Source of the DNA: an uncultured Oxalobacter sp.
Lineage (GTDB): Bacteria > Pseudomonadota > Gammaproteobacteria > Burkholderiales > Burkholderiaceae_D
Reading direction: 5' to 3'
Assembly (NCBI GenBank): GCA_937916185.1
Contig: CALGGD010000114.1
Span: 1-6,799, forward strand
Length of the DNA: 6,799 nt
A program made the translations under genes and the position numbers. Shown piece by piece: positions 1-5,887 of this stretch. The notes under the pieces are model-generated. The model made no database searches. It was not told where the DNA came from and saw only the letters and a program-made list of their open reading frames with translations. Position 1 is the stretch's first letter, and each line of letters opens with the position of its first letter.

Positions 1-489
1 GGTACGCCAGGCGATGGCATAACGGTCCACCAGGTTGGCGCTGTGTTTTTCATGGGTGTTCTGGACCCGGTCATCTTCAGACCAGGTGACCCTGGGCAGG
101 GGCAGGATGCCGGAAACATAAAGGACAATCTGTTCGACAATGGAATAGGTGGTTGCCATCTCGGCTTCCATATCCTCGATTTCGAAATCTGTCGGCAATG
201 CAGTGGTCCAATGGCCGCCATGCTGCATCTTGGCAAGTTCAATCTTCCTTGTCAGGATATATTCCAGCAGCCTCAGATGTTCCAGCATCTTCTGGATGGA
301 CATGGTGCTGAGGTTGTCACCGTAATGCACGTTCCAGTCCCGGAGGAAAGTCCGCAGGTCAGAGACGATGAACGAATGGGACTGGAGGATTTCCCAATTG
401 CTGTGCCATTCACAGAGCATGCTGACAACATGGTGCATGGCAGCATTGGCGGCGTTCTCGAGGTTTGGGGAGGTGTCGGTGTTTTCCAT
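1..489 (-). CDS. Unrecognised helical protein, 3'-truncated by the window edge
   Basis: An open frame of 163 codons runs without a stop from an ATG at 489 down to base 1, so the C-terminus lies outside the window. I do not recognise the family. The visible protein begins MENTDTSPNLENAANAAMHH and looks mostly alpha-helical and soluble. It has several Trp and His residues (for example EWHSNWEIL, RDWNVHY and QHGGHW) and one moderately hydrophobic stretch, YSIVEQIVLYVSGILPLP, at about residues 115-132. There is no signal peptide. The stretch just upstream (GAGACGG, then four A, then ATG) is only a weak ribosome-binding site. Codons end mostly in C or G, as in the neighbouring genes, which favours this frame over the opposite-strand frame covering the same DNA. 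It lies 35 bases downstream of the HAD phosphatase gene in the same direction, so the two are probably cotranscribed. Confidence 0.72.
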   Translation of the reverse strand, partial: MENTDTSPNLENAANAAMHHVVSMLCEWHSNWEILQSHSFIVSDLRTFLRDWNVHYGDNLSTMSIQKMLEHLRLLEYILTRKIELAKMQHGGHWTTALPTDFEIEDMEAEMATTYSIVEQIVLYVSGILPLPRVTWSEDDRVQNTHEKHSANLVDRYAIAWRT

Positions 490-524
490 TTTTCCGTCTC
501 TATCGGCCTTTTTAAGGAACAGGC

Positions 525-1010
525 CTATAAGATACCGCGTTCGTGAAGTTCTGCCATGACCTGTGTCAGGTTTTCAAAAAGGATTCCGATACCGCCTTTT
601 GCCCGCCATTCAGCGATGTTTTTTGGGCTGTCATCAATCAGGACGTCATCCGGACCGGTGCAGTAGTGCTGTTTGTGGGTGGTCAGCACAACCGTATTGA
701 CCACGATTGTGTCTGAGAGAAAACGTCTGACCCAGGCAATCTTGTCATCCCGCACGGTCGGCATATTGCGCTTCGGCTTCGGCATGGCGGTCAGGATTTC
801 ACAACGGTCGCCGTATTTGCCATAGAGGCGGTCGAACAGCTCCTTTGCGCCAGCCATCTGGTCCAGTGTGTTGAAATAATGGGGAATCTTGTTCAGGACC
901 GCCCACATCGCATCGCTGTCGGGGTTGGCGATGCCGCAGAGTGACCTGGCGCGTGTCCAGAAATCAACCAATACCCCATCCATATCCAAGAAGATTTTAC
1001 CCTGATGCAT
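525..1010 (-). CDS. HAD-superfamily 5'(3')-deoxyribonucleotidase-like phosphatase (NT5C type)
   Basis: This 161-residue cytoplasmic protein carries the HAD phosphatase motifs in order. Motif I is FLDMDGVLVDF (nucleophile Asp9, acid/base Asp11). Motif II is LTAMP (Thr74). The motif III lysine is Lys90 in DDKIAWVRRF, and motif IV is VLIDDSPKNI (Asp126, Asp127). The short length, the DGVLVDF signature and the region after motif I fit the 5'-nucleotidase, deoxy (pyrimidine), cytosolic type C family, which removes phosphate from (deoxy)nucleoside monophosphates. The true substrate cannot be read from sequence. A GTG at 1031 would add seven residues. I chose the ATG at 1010 because AAGGGGG lies seven bases upstream, inside that extension. 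The gene is divergent from the autotransporter and probably leads a two-gene operon with the unknown gene downstream. Family assignment is confident; a role in salvage or dNTP balance is inferred. Confidence 0.88.
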   Translation of the reverse strand: MHQGKIFLDMDGVLVDFWTRARSLCGIANPDSDAMWAVLNKIPHYFNTLDQMAGAKELFDRLYGKYGDRCEILTAMPKPKRNMPTVRDDKIAWVRRFLSDTIVVNTVVLTTHKQHYCTGPDDVLIDDSPKNIAEWRAKGGIGILFENLTQVMAELHERGIL

Positions 1011-1039
1011 AGCAATGCCCCCTTTTTTCACAGGATGCC

Positions 1040-1045
1040 AGTATA
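1040..1045 (-). promoter_or_regulatory. Candidate -10 element for the minus-strand pair
   Basis: On the minus strand this reads TATACT, five of six matches to the sigma70 -10 consensus. Transcription would start near 1033, giving a leader of about 23 bases with the Shine-Dalgarno in its middle. No good -35 sits at the normal distance. The best match, TTGAGT on the minus strand at 1066-1071, is 20 bases away, which is too long. The promoter is therefore plausible but weak or activator-dependent. Confidence 0.35.
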
Positions 1046-1149
1046 GCGGATGAAAGCCATGGAAGACTCAAGGAAGAGGGTTACCGAAGCAGGTTTTTAA
1101 GGGGAATGATCTTTCAGAACCATCGCAAAAGGATAAAAAAGCACCATCA

Positions 1150-1176
1150 GACATCCAGATTTTCTGTCCAGATGTC
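1150..1176. repeat. Imperfect inverted repeat (possible hairpin)
   Basis: GACATC at 1150-1155 pairs with GATGTC at 1171-1176. Inside it, CAGA at 1156-1159 pairs with TCTG at 1163-1166 around a TTT loop, leaving a four-base bulge (TCCA). No T-run follows, so it is not a convincing terminator. It abuts the first AT-rich palindrome and could be part of a protein-binding region or arise by chance. Confidence 0.35.
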
Positions 1177-1196
1177 CGTTAATACTTATTAATGAA
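1176..1196. promoter_or_regulatory. Operator-like palindrome, copy 1
   Basis: The core TTAATACTTATTAA at 1179-1192 is a perfect inverted repeat (TTAATA, CT, TATTAA). Over 21 bases this site matches the reverse complement of the second palindrome (1339-1359) at 18 positions, so the two are copies of one element in opposite orientation. Centres are 164 bases apart. It lies about 225 bases upstream of the autotransporter start and 169 bases upstream of the HAD gene. The form suits a dimeric HTH or winged-helix regulator; the binding protein is unknown. Confidence 0.5.
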
Positions 1197-1305
1197 TTCT
1201 AATGGATACCATTCTAGTCTAGCCGTTCATCGTATGAAAAGCAACGACTGTGGAAATGTGTTTTTTAAGAGACATTCCGCTTCATGAAATGAACCAAGAA
1301 ATTCT

Positions 1306-1314
1306 AAAAAAAAA
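1306..1314. repeat. Nine-adenine homopolymer tract
   Basis: Nine consecutive A residues lie 96 bases upstream of the autotransporter start codon and 24 bases before the second palindrome. It may act as an intrinsically bent or UP-like element. It is also long enough to be prone to slipped-strand length change. Neither role can be shown from one sequence. Confidence 0.6.
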
Positions 1315-1338
1315 CAATCCCTTATCAAGGTCTTAATG

Positions 1339-1359
1339 TCCTTTAATAAGTATTAAAGG
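1339..1359. promoter_or_regulatory. Operator-like palindrome, copy 2, promoter-proximal
   Basis: CCTTTAATAAGTATTAAAGG at 1340-1359 is a perfect 20-base palindrome with 9-base arms around AG. It ends 51 bases before the autotransporter ATG, where a core promoter or early leader would lie, and it contains the only reasonable -10-like hexamer (TATTAA, 1351-1356). A protein bound here would probably interfere with, or be needed for, RNA polymerase binding. It is not followed by a T-run, and the A/T-rich stem argues against an RNA terminator. Confidence 0.55.
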
Positions 1360-1410
1360 CATCAGCCGGTTTCTGCCTGCGCCTCTTGCCTTGACTGTCG
1401 AAGGATATTG

Positions 1411-4104
1411 ATGATGAAAAAACAGAAAAAGGATGATACCCAGACCTTGCAGACGCTGACAAAACTGTCGCTTGCCATTGGCTTGGCATTTGCTGCACCG
1501 GCAGTGCTTGCCGACAATTACTATGGTCTTAAAGAAGGAAGTTCATATATGTTGACAGTCGGTTCGGATGGCAAGATTACCAAAGGTGCAACCGACATGG
1601 CAGGAAACAATCCTGTCGCAGCAGGTACTGAACCAACTTCAGGAGATGACCTTTACGGTGTGTGGTCTGATGATGCAGTCAGCAACGGTCAGCTGACAGT
1701 GTCAGGAGGGGAGGCTAATAACCTTCGCGGAGGCTATTTTTCCGGCAATGCCACCGGCAACAAGGTGACCCTTTCCGGCAAAAATACGGAGATTGTGGGG
1801 AACGTTGTTGGTGGCCGTTCAAAGACCGGCAAATCGACCGGCAATGAGGTCATCTTCTCTGGAAAAGCAGGTTCCGTCACTGTAGGGGAAACCGTTTATG
1901 CTGGTTATGTCAATGAAGGTTCAGGTGAGGCATCCGGCAACAAAGTCACCTTTGAGAAGGGGGCGACCGCCACAGTCAAGGGTAATGTCTATGGTGGTTA
2001 TACCGGTGGCTCAGGCAATGCAGGTTCCAAGGATGCCAAGAACACGGTCATCCTCTCCGGTGGTACGGTTAAAGGAGCTGTCTCTGGCGGTTACACCGGA
2101 TCGGGCACTGCCGCTTACAATGAAGTTACGGTAACAGGCAGCACAGTAGAAGATTCCGTCCGAGGTGGCGTATCCAATTCAGGCAATGCCAACAACAATA
2201 AGGTCACGGTATCAGGCGGTACGGTCAATAGTGATGTAGTGGGTGCAGTAGCTTACGGTTCTTCTACAGGGAAGGTTGCAGGCAATTCGGTCACTGTCTC
2301 TGGGGGAACCATCAGCGGCCTTGTTATAGGCGGTGCCAGCATGTCTTCTGATGAATCGTCAACCGCTACCAGTAACAAGGTTGAAATCTCAGGCGGCAGC
2401 ATTGGAAACCACATTTTCGGTGGTATCACCGCTGTTGGGAAAGCTGATTCAAATACTGTCACCATCAAAGGAGGCACCATCAGTGGGAGCGTTTTCGGAG
2501 GTGCCACCGATACCGGTAGTGCAAGCAGCAGCAAAGTCAATATCACAGGCACCACCATCGGTGGCTATGTCATTGGTGGTGCTTATGGCAGCGATGGTGG
2601 GGTTGCCACTGGCAATGAGGTCACTCTGACCAATGCCACCGTCACCAAGACGGTCTATGGCGGGGCTGTTGTTTATGGTCCGACTATGTATTCAGACTTC
2701 AATACATCAGGTACCATCGGTGGGGCTGTCAACACAGGCAATACCATCTCCGCAACCGGTGTCAACACAGTCGGTGGTCTGGATGGCTATGACAAGTTGA
2801 ACCTGACGGCTGGCAAGGTCAATGAAAACAAAGCTGTCATCACCGTCAACGGTAAAGCAGACCTGACGGGCAAGACCATCAGCGTCAGCGAAAACGCCGA
2901 CAACAAGGTGACAGGTGAAAAGGTCATGCTCCTAAGCGCCAGCAGCCTGACGCTGAAAAACACCACGTTGACAAAGACTGAGACTTTTAAGGAGAAATCC
3001 TGGTTCCTGAATGATGATGCAAAAGGCACTGACCAGAGTACCAACCTGTCCGGCACGGCAAAAACCCTGTCCCTGAACAAGGATGACAGCATAAATGTCG
3101 ATCCAACACCGGCACCTACCCCGACGCCTGACCCAGATCCAACACCGGTGCCTACCCCGACACCTGACCCGACACCCGACCCAACACCTGACCCAATCAA
3201 GCCGGACATCAAGGTCACCGAAAACACCAAGACCCTTTCTGAATCCCTGCTGGGTACGGTTGCGATGGTCAACCAGGGAGCTGAATTTGTCGCTGATGAA
3301 GTCATGACAACAATCGGGGATGCTGTCTCAGCTGGCAAAGGCGTGTTCGGTGTCATCAATGGCGGTTCTTCCCGCTATCAGACTGGTTCCCATATCGATG
3401 TTGACACCATTTCCCTGGCGGCAGGTATCGCAGGCAACATCACACCGGACACCACATTGGCAGGCTTTGTTGAGGCAGGTTGGCATGTCTCCCATGCCAA
3501 AGGCAGTGGCGAGCATGAATACTACGGTGTCGGTGTCGCCGCCAAGCACCGGTTCGGCAATCCATTCTACATTGACGGTTCTGTCCGGCTCGGGGTCGCA
3601 AAGACCGGCTTTGACGGACGGTATGCCGGTGACAAGGCGCATTACAGCACCGATATGTTCTACACATCAGCCCATATCGGTGGCGGCTATGTCTTCAATA
3701 TCGCAGACAAGGTCAACCTGGACCTCTATGGGCGTTATACCATCACCTGGCTGGAAGATGATTCGGTCAAGCTCCATGACAAGGAAAACACCAAGTTCCA
3801 TATGGACTCCACGACGACCCATGGTCTGCGGGGCGGCTTCCGGTTCACCGGGGATGTGGCGGAGACCGTCAAATGGAAAGCTGGTCTCGCCTATGAACAT
3901 ATCTTCAACGGTGATGCGGATGGCAGGATCGACGGGTTTGGGTTGGATACGCCGACACTGGAAGGCGATACCGGTATCGGTGAACTCGGTCTGAGCATGA
4001 AACCGTCTGCGAACAGCCCCTGGACGTTTGATGTGACCGCCAAGGGCTATGTCGGCGACCGTGAAGGGGTTTCCGGCAATATCCGGGCAGTCTATTCATT
4101 CTAA
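1411..4104 (+). CDS. Autotransporter (type Va secretion) outer-membrane protein with repeat passenger
   Basis: This 897-residue protein is a complete classical autotransporter. Residues 1-34 are a Sec signal peptide: basic MMKKQKK start, hydrophobic core LSLAIGLAFAAPAVLA, likely cut after Ala34. Residues 35-116 are a Gly/Thr/Asp-rich N-terminal region. Residues 117-420 contain about eleven repeats, expected to stack as a right-handed beta-helix. Residues about 440-560 are a beta-rich cap, residues 564-599 an Asp-Pro-Thr-Pro linker, and residues about 610-640 an amphipathic helix for the barrel pore. Residues about 645-897 are the beta-barrel, ending IRAVYSF with the terminal Phe expected for BAM-dependent insertion. 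The passenger has no Cys, typical of the family. A TTG at 1408 and ATGs at 1411 and 1414 are all in frame. AAGGA at 1401-1405 is 5 bases from the first ATG and 8 from the second, so either ATG is possible. The product is probably a surface adhesin or autoaggregation factor, but no catalytic motif or ligand-binding site identifies its role. Confidence 0.95.
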   Translation: MMKKQKKDDTQTLQTLTKLSLAIGLAFAAPAVLADNYYGLKEGSSYMLTVGSDGKITKGATDMAGNNPVAAGTEPTSGDDLYGVWSDDAVSNGQLTVSGGEANNLRGGYFSGNATGNKVTLSGKNTEIVGNVVGGRSKTGKSTGNEVIFSGKAGSVTVGETVYAGYVNEGSGEASGNKVTFEKGATATVKGNVYGGYTGGSGNAGSKDAKNTVILSGGTVKGAVSGGYTGSGTAAYNEVTVTGSTVEDSVRGGVSNSGNANNNKVTVSGGTVNSDVVGAVAYGSSTGKVAGNSVTVSGGTISGLVIGGASMSSDESSTATSNKVEISGGSIGNHIFGGITAVGKADSNTVTIKGGTISGSVFGGATDTGSASSSKVNITGTTIGGYVIGGAYGSDGGVATGNEVTLTNATVTKTVYGGAVVYGPTMYSDFNTSGTIGGAVNTGNTISATGVNTVGGLDGYDKLNLTAGKVNENKAVITVNGKADLTGKTISVSENADNKVTGEKVMLLSASSLTLKNTTLTKTETFKEKSWFLNDDAKGTDQSTNLSGTAKTLSLNKDDSINVDPTPAPTPTPDPDPTPVPTPTPDPTPDPTPDPIKPDIKVTENTKTLSESLLGTVAMVNQGAEFVADEVMTTIGDAVSAGKGVFGVINGGSSRYQTGSHIDVDTISLAAGIAGNITPDTTLAGFVEAGWHVSHAKGSGEHEYYGVGVAAKHRFGNPFYIDGSVRLGVAKTGFDGRYAGDKAHYSTDMFYTSAHIGGGYVFNIADKVNLDLYGRYTITWLEDDSVKLHDKENTKFHMDSTTTHGLRGGFRFTGDVAETVKWKAGLAYEHIFNGDADGRIDGFGLDTPTLEGDTGIGELGLSMKPSANSPWTFDVTAKGYVGDREGVSGNIRAVYSF
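1759..2670 (+). repeat. Eleven degenerate passenger repeats of 26-34 residues
   Basis: The repeat consensus is roughly N-x-V-T-[VIL]-S-G-G-T-[VI]-x-G-x-V-x-G-G followed by a variable Ser/Gly/Ala-rich turn. Repeats start at residues 117, 145, 177, 211, 237, 263, 292, 322, 348, 374 and 402, giving steps of 28, 32, 34, 26, 26, 29, 30, 26, 26 and 28 residues. Copies have diverged strongly in DNA and protein, so the array is old and not a fresh tandem expansion. The pattern suits coils of a beta-solenoid with variable loops projecting from one side. Confidence 0.8.
3100..3207 (+). repeat. Tandem DNA repeat encoding an Asp-Pro-Thr-Pro linker
   Basis: Two adjacent 36-base units (3100-3135 and 3136-3171) match at 32 of 36 positions and encode DPTPAPTPTPDP and DPTPVPTPTPDP. 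Two 12-base TPDP units follow (3172-3195), then IKPD. All units are multiples of three, so gain or loss would change linker length without breaking the frame. The Pro-rich stretch joins the passenger cap to the helix-barrel unit and should be an extended, stiff spacer. Confidence 0.85.
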
Positions 4105-4123
4105 AATTGCCCATAATCTGCTG

Positions 4124-4156
4124 AAGGCGGTTCCCACTGGGACCGCCTTTCTGTTT
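4124..4156 (+). terminator. Intrinsic terminator of the autotransporter gene
   Basis: Starting 20 bases after the stop codon, AAGGCGGTTCCC (4124-4135) pairs with GGGACCGCCTT (4139-4149). This gives eleven base pairs, one bulged T and a three-base loop (ACT). A T-rich tail, TCTGTTT, follows at 4150-4156. The GC-rich stem and tail are a standard Rho-independent terminator and separate the autotransporter from the deaminase. Confidence 0.85.
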
Positions 4157-4184
4157 GTGGCGGGGCTTAACGCCAGAAGAGCGG

Positions 4185-4213
4185 TGGGGAAATGGCAATT
4201 GACCTGTTAGAAT
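4185..4213 (+). promoter_or_regulatory. Weak candidate promoter for the deaminase/regulator pair
   Basis: TAGAAT at 4208-4213 matches the sigma70 -10 at five of six positions. At a 17-base spacing the -35 would be TGGGGA-like (4185-4190), a poor match. TTGACC at 4199-4204 is a better -35 hexamer but has no good -10 at the right distance. A start site near 4220 would leave a leader of about 85 bases before the preferred ATG at 4304. Confidence 0.3.
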
Positions 4214-4303
4214 GTCTTTATTGTCGATATGGAGCAGCTTATTTCCCAGATGAAAAGGGTTGTCGGTGTTCCGTTGGTTTCCATGGCGTGGCTGGGAGAA
4301 GGT

Positions 4304-4849
4304 ATGGCGCAGGCGGAAGTTGTTGCAAATGAGCCGGTTGATGCGGCGAAGGTGGCGGAGGCGGAAAAGATCATCTTGGGACTGCAGGAACGGTTGCCTG
4401 CCTATACCGCCAAAGGGTCAGGCCCTTTTGTGGCGGCCATTTATGACAGTCAGGGAAATCTGGTGGTTGAGACGGCCAATTCGGTGGTGGATGGACAGTG
4501 CAGCCATAACCATGCCGAGATGAACGCCATCCGTCTGGCAGAGGAAAAGCTGGGAACCTACGATCTGGGGCCTCATCATCTGCGGCTGTATGTGACGGCG
4601 GAGCCTTGCGTGATGTGCATGGGCGGCATCATGTGGTCAGGGATTGAAGCGGTTTATTATGGGATACCGTCCAAGCGGGTTGAGGCGATCACGGGGTTTG
4701 ATGAAGGCTATAAACCAGACTGGCTGGAAGCCTTCCGTGACCGGGGGATTACGGTGTATGGCAATATCGCGCCTGGGGCAGGGGAAAAGGCGCTTCAGCG
4801 GTATATGGCTGAAGGCGGTGTTGTCTATAAGCCGGAACGGGGGCGGTGA
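4304..4849 (+). CDS. Zinc-dependent nucleoside/nucleobase deaminase, guanine-deaminase-like
   Basis: This 181-residue cytoplasmic enzyme of the cytidine deaminase-like fold has both zinc motifs. HAEMNAI supplies the zinc ligand His70 and the proton-shuttling Glu72, and PCVMCMGGIMWSGI supplies Cys102 and Cys105. These residues activate water for hydrolytic removal of an amino group from a base. LGTYDL after the first motif and GFDEGYK near the C-terminus resemble bacterial guanine deaminases (GuaD type) more than the tRNA adenosine deaminase TadA, so a purine-salvage role is more likely, though the substrate is not proven. The same frame opens at an ATG at 4229, but no Shine-Dalgarno precedes it. 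GGGAG at 4294-4298 is five bases before the ATG at 4304, so I chose that start. The extra 25 residues (MEQLISQMKRVVGV...) would otherwise precede the family's normal N-terminus. It is probably cotranscribed with the regulator gene 27 bases downstream. Confidence 0.85.
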   Translation: MAQAEVVANEPVDAAKVAEAEKIILGLQERLPAYTAKGSGPFVAAIYDSQGNLVVETANSVVDGQCSHNHAEMNAIRLAEEKLGTYDLGPHHLRLYVTAEPCVMCMGGIMWSGIEAVYYGIPSKRVEAITGFDEGYKPDWLEAFRDRGITVYGNIAPGAGEKALQRYMAEGGVVYKPERGR

Positions 4850-4876
4850 TAAGCAAGGGTTCTCTCTGGGGAAGGG

Positions 4877-5725
4877 ATGGATATGGAGACTATGGGGCAG
4901 GATGCTGGGGCTGCGGTTGTTCCTGGCGGTTTGATGGCATCGGATGACCAGATGTCTGTGTGGGGGGAAGAAACAGTTCCTGGTTCCGGCGTTCCGGAAA
5001 AGAAGCCTGCCGTCGAAGAAGTTGTTGCGTATGACCCCAATGACATGACGGTTCTGGCTGTCCGTCTGAAAGCCGCCATGGTGAAGACGGGCATGACCCA
5101 GGCGCAGCTTGCCCGTGCCTGTGGGGTGAAGCCGCCCAGTGTCAGCGGCTGGCTCAATGGCAAGGCGAAATATCTGAAGGGGCAGAATCTGTTGGCGGCC
5201 GCCAAGGCATTGAATGTCTCGCAGGACTGGCTGGCGACTGGCGAAGGTGCGATGCTGCCTTACGATGATGGATTGACTGCCATCCCCAACCTGCCTTCCA
5301 ATGAATTTGTCCAGGTGCCTATCCTGAATACCCGCCAGTCTGTGCTGGATGACCGTTTTGAGGAACATCTGTATGAGGAAAAGATGGTGTTCCGCAAGGC
5401 AGACCTGATGGCGATGAAGGTTTCGGTCCGTTTTGCCCGGGTATTGGCGGTGCCTGACGGCTGTATGGAACCGACCTTGCGGCAGGGGGGATTTGTGCTG
5501 GTCAATACCGAGGATACGGTGCCCCAGGATACGAAGGTCTATACGGTTTACTACAACGGTCAGATGTTCCTCCGCCGCCTGGTCTTGGATTTCAGTGATG
5601 TTGCCGGTGAACGTGTCTGGGTGATGCGTTGTGACAACCCTGACCGGCAGCACTACCCTGACCGGCGCCTGCCACCGGATGCCGCCATTTTCGGACAGGT
5701 GGTCTGGTCTGGCGGGATGCTTTGA
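4877..5725 (+). CDS. XRE-type HTH regulator with degenerate LexA/cI-like (S24) C-terminal domain
   Basis: This is a 282-residue predicted DNA-binding repressor. Residues 1-56 form an unusual acidic, probably disordered tail (12 Asp/Glu, 2 Lys). Residues 57-115 are a cI/Cro-type HTH; the helix-turn-helix lies in MTQAQLARACGVKPPSVSGW (73-92). Residues about 143-282 match the S24 peptidase-like domain, which provides dimerisation and, in active members, self-cleavage. Where active members have a Gly-Asp-Ser-Met-like motif, this protein reads PDGCMEPTLRQGGFVLV, putting Cys196 at the nucleophile position. Where they have V-K-R-L it reads FLRRL, putting Arg233 at the lysine position. No Ala-Gly cleavage pair is seen in the hinge (FVQVPILNTRQSVLDD). 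Autocleavage is therefore unlikely. Shine-Dalgarno GGGGAAGGG abuts the ATG at 4877, so the ATG at 4883 (residue 3) may be the actual start. The gene follows the deaminase by 27 bases and may regulate it. Confidence 0.88.
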   Translation: MDMETMGQDAGAAVVPGGLMASDDQMSVWGEETVPGSGVPEKKPAVEEVVAYDPNDMTVLAVRLKAAMVKTGMTQAQLARACGVKPPSVSGWLNGKAKYLKGQNLLAAAKALNVSQDWLATGEGAMLPYDDGLTAIPNLPSNEFVQVPILNTRQSVLDDRFEEHLYEEKMVFRKADLMAMKVSVRFARVLAVPDGCMEPTLRQGGFVLVNTEDTVPQDTKVYTVYYNGQMFLRRLVLDFSDVAGERVWVMRCDNPDRQHYPDRRLPPDAAIFGQVVWSGGML

Positions 5726-5777
5726 ATCTGCTGGTTCCTTGTCTGGAAAGGCTGTGCTGTTTTCCATTGCAGCCCTT

Positions 5778-5809
5778 CAGATTGGTTCTGAATCTGTCTG
5801 ATGGTTTTT
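5778..5809 (+). terminator. Weak candidate terminator after the S24-like regulator
   Basis: CAGATT (5778-5783) pairs with AATCTG (5791-5796) around a seven-base loop. A run of five T occurs at 5805-5809, eight bases beyond the stem. The short, AT-containing stem and the gap before the T-run make this marginal, but it is the best candidate between the two regulator genes. Confidence 0.25.
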
Positions 5810-5871
5810 CTCTGCCGTCATTTCCGATGATAAGAGGACTTGTCCAGTCCAGCTGGCTGTCTGGTACTGAA

Positions 5872-5887
5872 TAAACCAACAGGTTTA
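5872..5887. promoter_or_regulatory. Operator-like palindrome overlapping the -35 region
   Basis: TAAACCAACAGGTTTA is a perfect inverted repeat with six-base arms around AACA. It overlaps the probable -35 hexamer (5884-5889) of the small XRE regulator. That is the classic place for autorepression by an XRE dimer, which is inferred. It does not resemble the autotransporter palindromes. Confidence 0.5.

Larger units (their letters stand above)
1011..1410. other. Divergent, AT-rich intergenic region
   Basis: These 400 bases separate the divergent HAD and autotransporter genes and contain no convincing coding frame. From about 1130 to 1360 the DNA is clearly richer in A and T than its surroundings. 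It holds an imperfect hairpin at 1150-1176, two related palindromes in opposite orientation (1176-1196 and 1339-1359), CTAGTCTAG at 1214-1222 (two copies of a tetranucleotide uncommon in many proteobacteria) and a nine-A run at 1306-1314. I could not find a consensus -35/-10 pair for the autotransporter. TATTAA at 1351-1356, inside the second palindrome, is the best -10-like hexamer but has no matching -35, which would suit an activated or silenced promoter. TTGACT at 1391-1396 is too close to the start codon to serve. Confidence 0.7.

Noticed and set aside
43..546. Plus-strand open frame of 167 codons
   Set aside because: It is antisense to the minus-strand gene at 1-489, runs into the HAD gene's 3' end, has no ribosome-binding site and has the irregular composition of a shadow frame.
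1179..1356. Miniature inverted-repeat transposable element bounded by the two palindromes
   Set aside because: Flanking bases show no target-site duplication, and each end is itself a palindrome, which fits operators better than transposon ends. Kept only as an alternative.
2787..3359. Minus-strand frame of 190 codons with Gly-Ser-Gly-Val repeats
   Set aside because: The repeats are just the complement of the Asp-Pro-Thr-Pro linker DNA; it lies wholly inside the autotransporter gene.
3320..3994. Plus-strand frame of 224 codons inside the autotransporter
   Set aside because: It overlaps the beta-barrel coding region in another frame, with no start signal and no recognisable domain.
4158..4175. 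Inverted repeat TGGCG/CGCCA with an eight-base loop
   Set aside because: The short stem with no T-run lies just after a much stronger terminator and is probably chance.
4637..5767. Long minus-strand open frame of 376 codons
   Set aside because: It is antisense to the deaminase 3' half and the whole S24-like regulator, both supported by motifs. Its His/Arg/Pro-rich product shows no family features. Long antisense frames are common opposite GC-biased genes.
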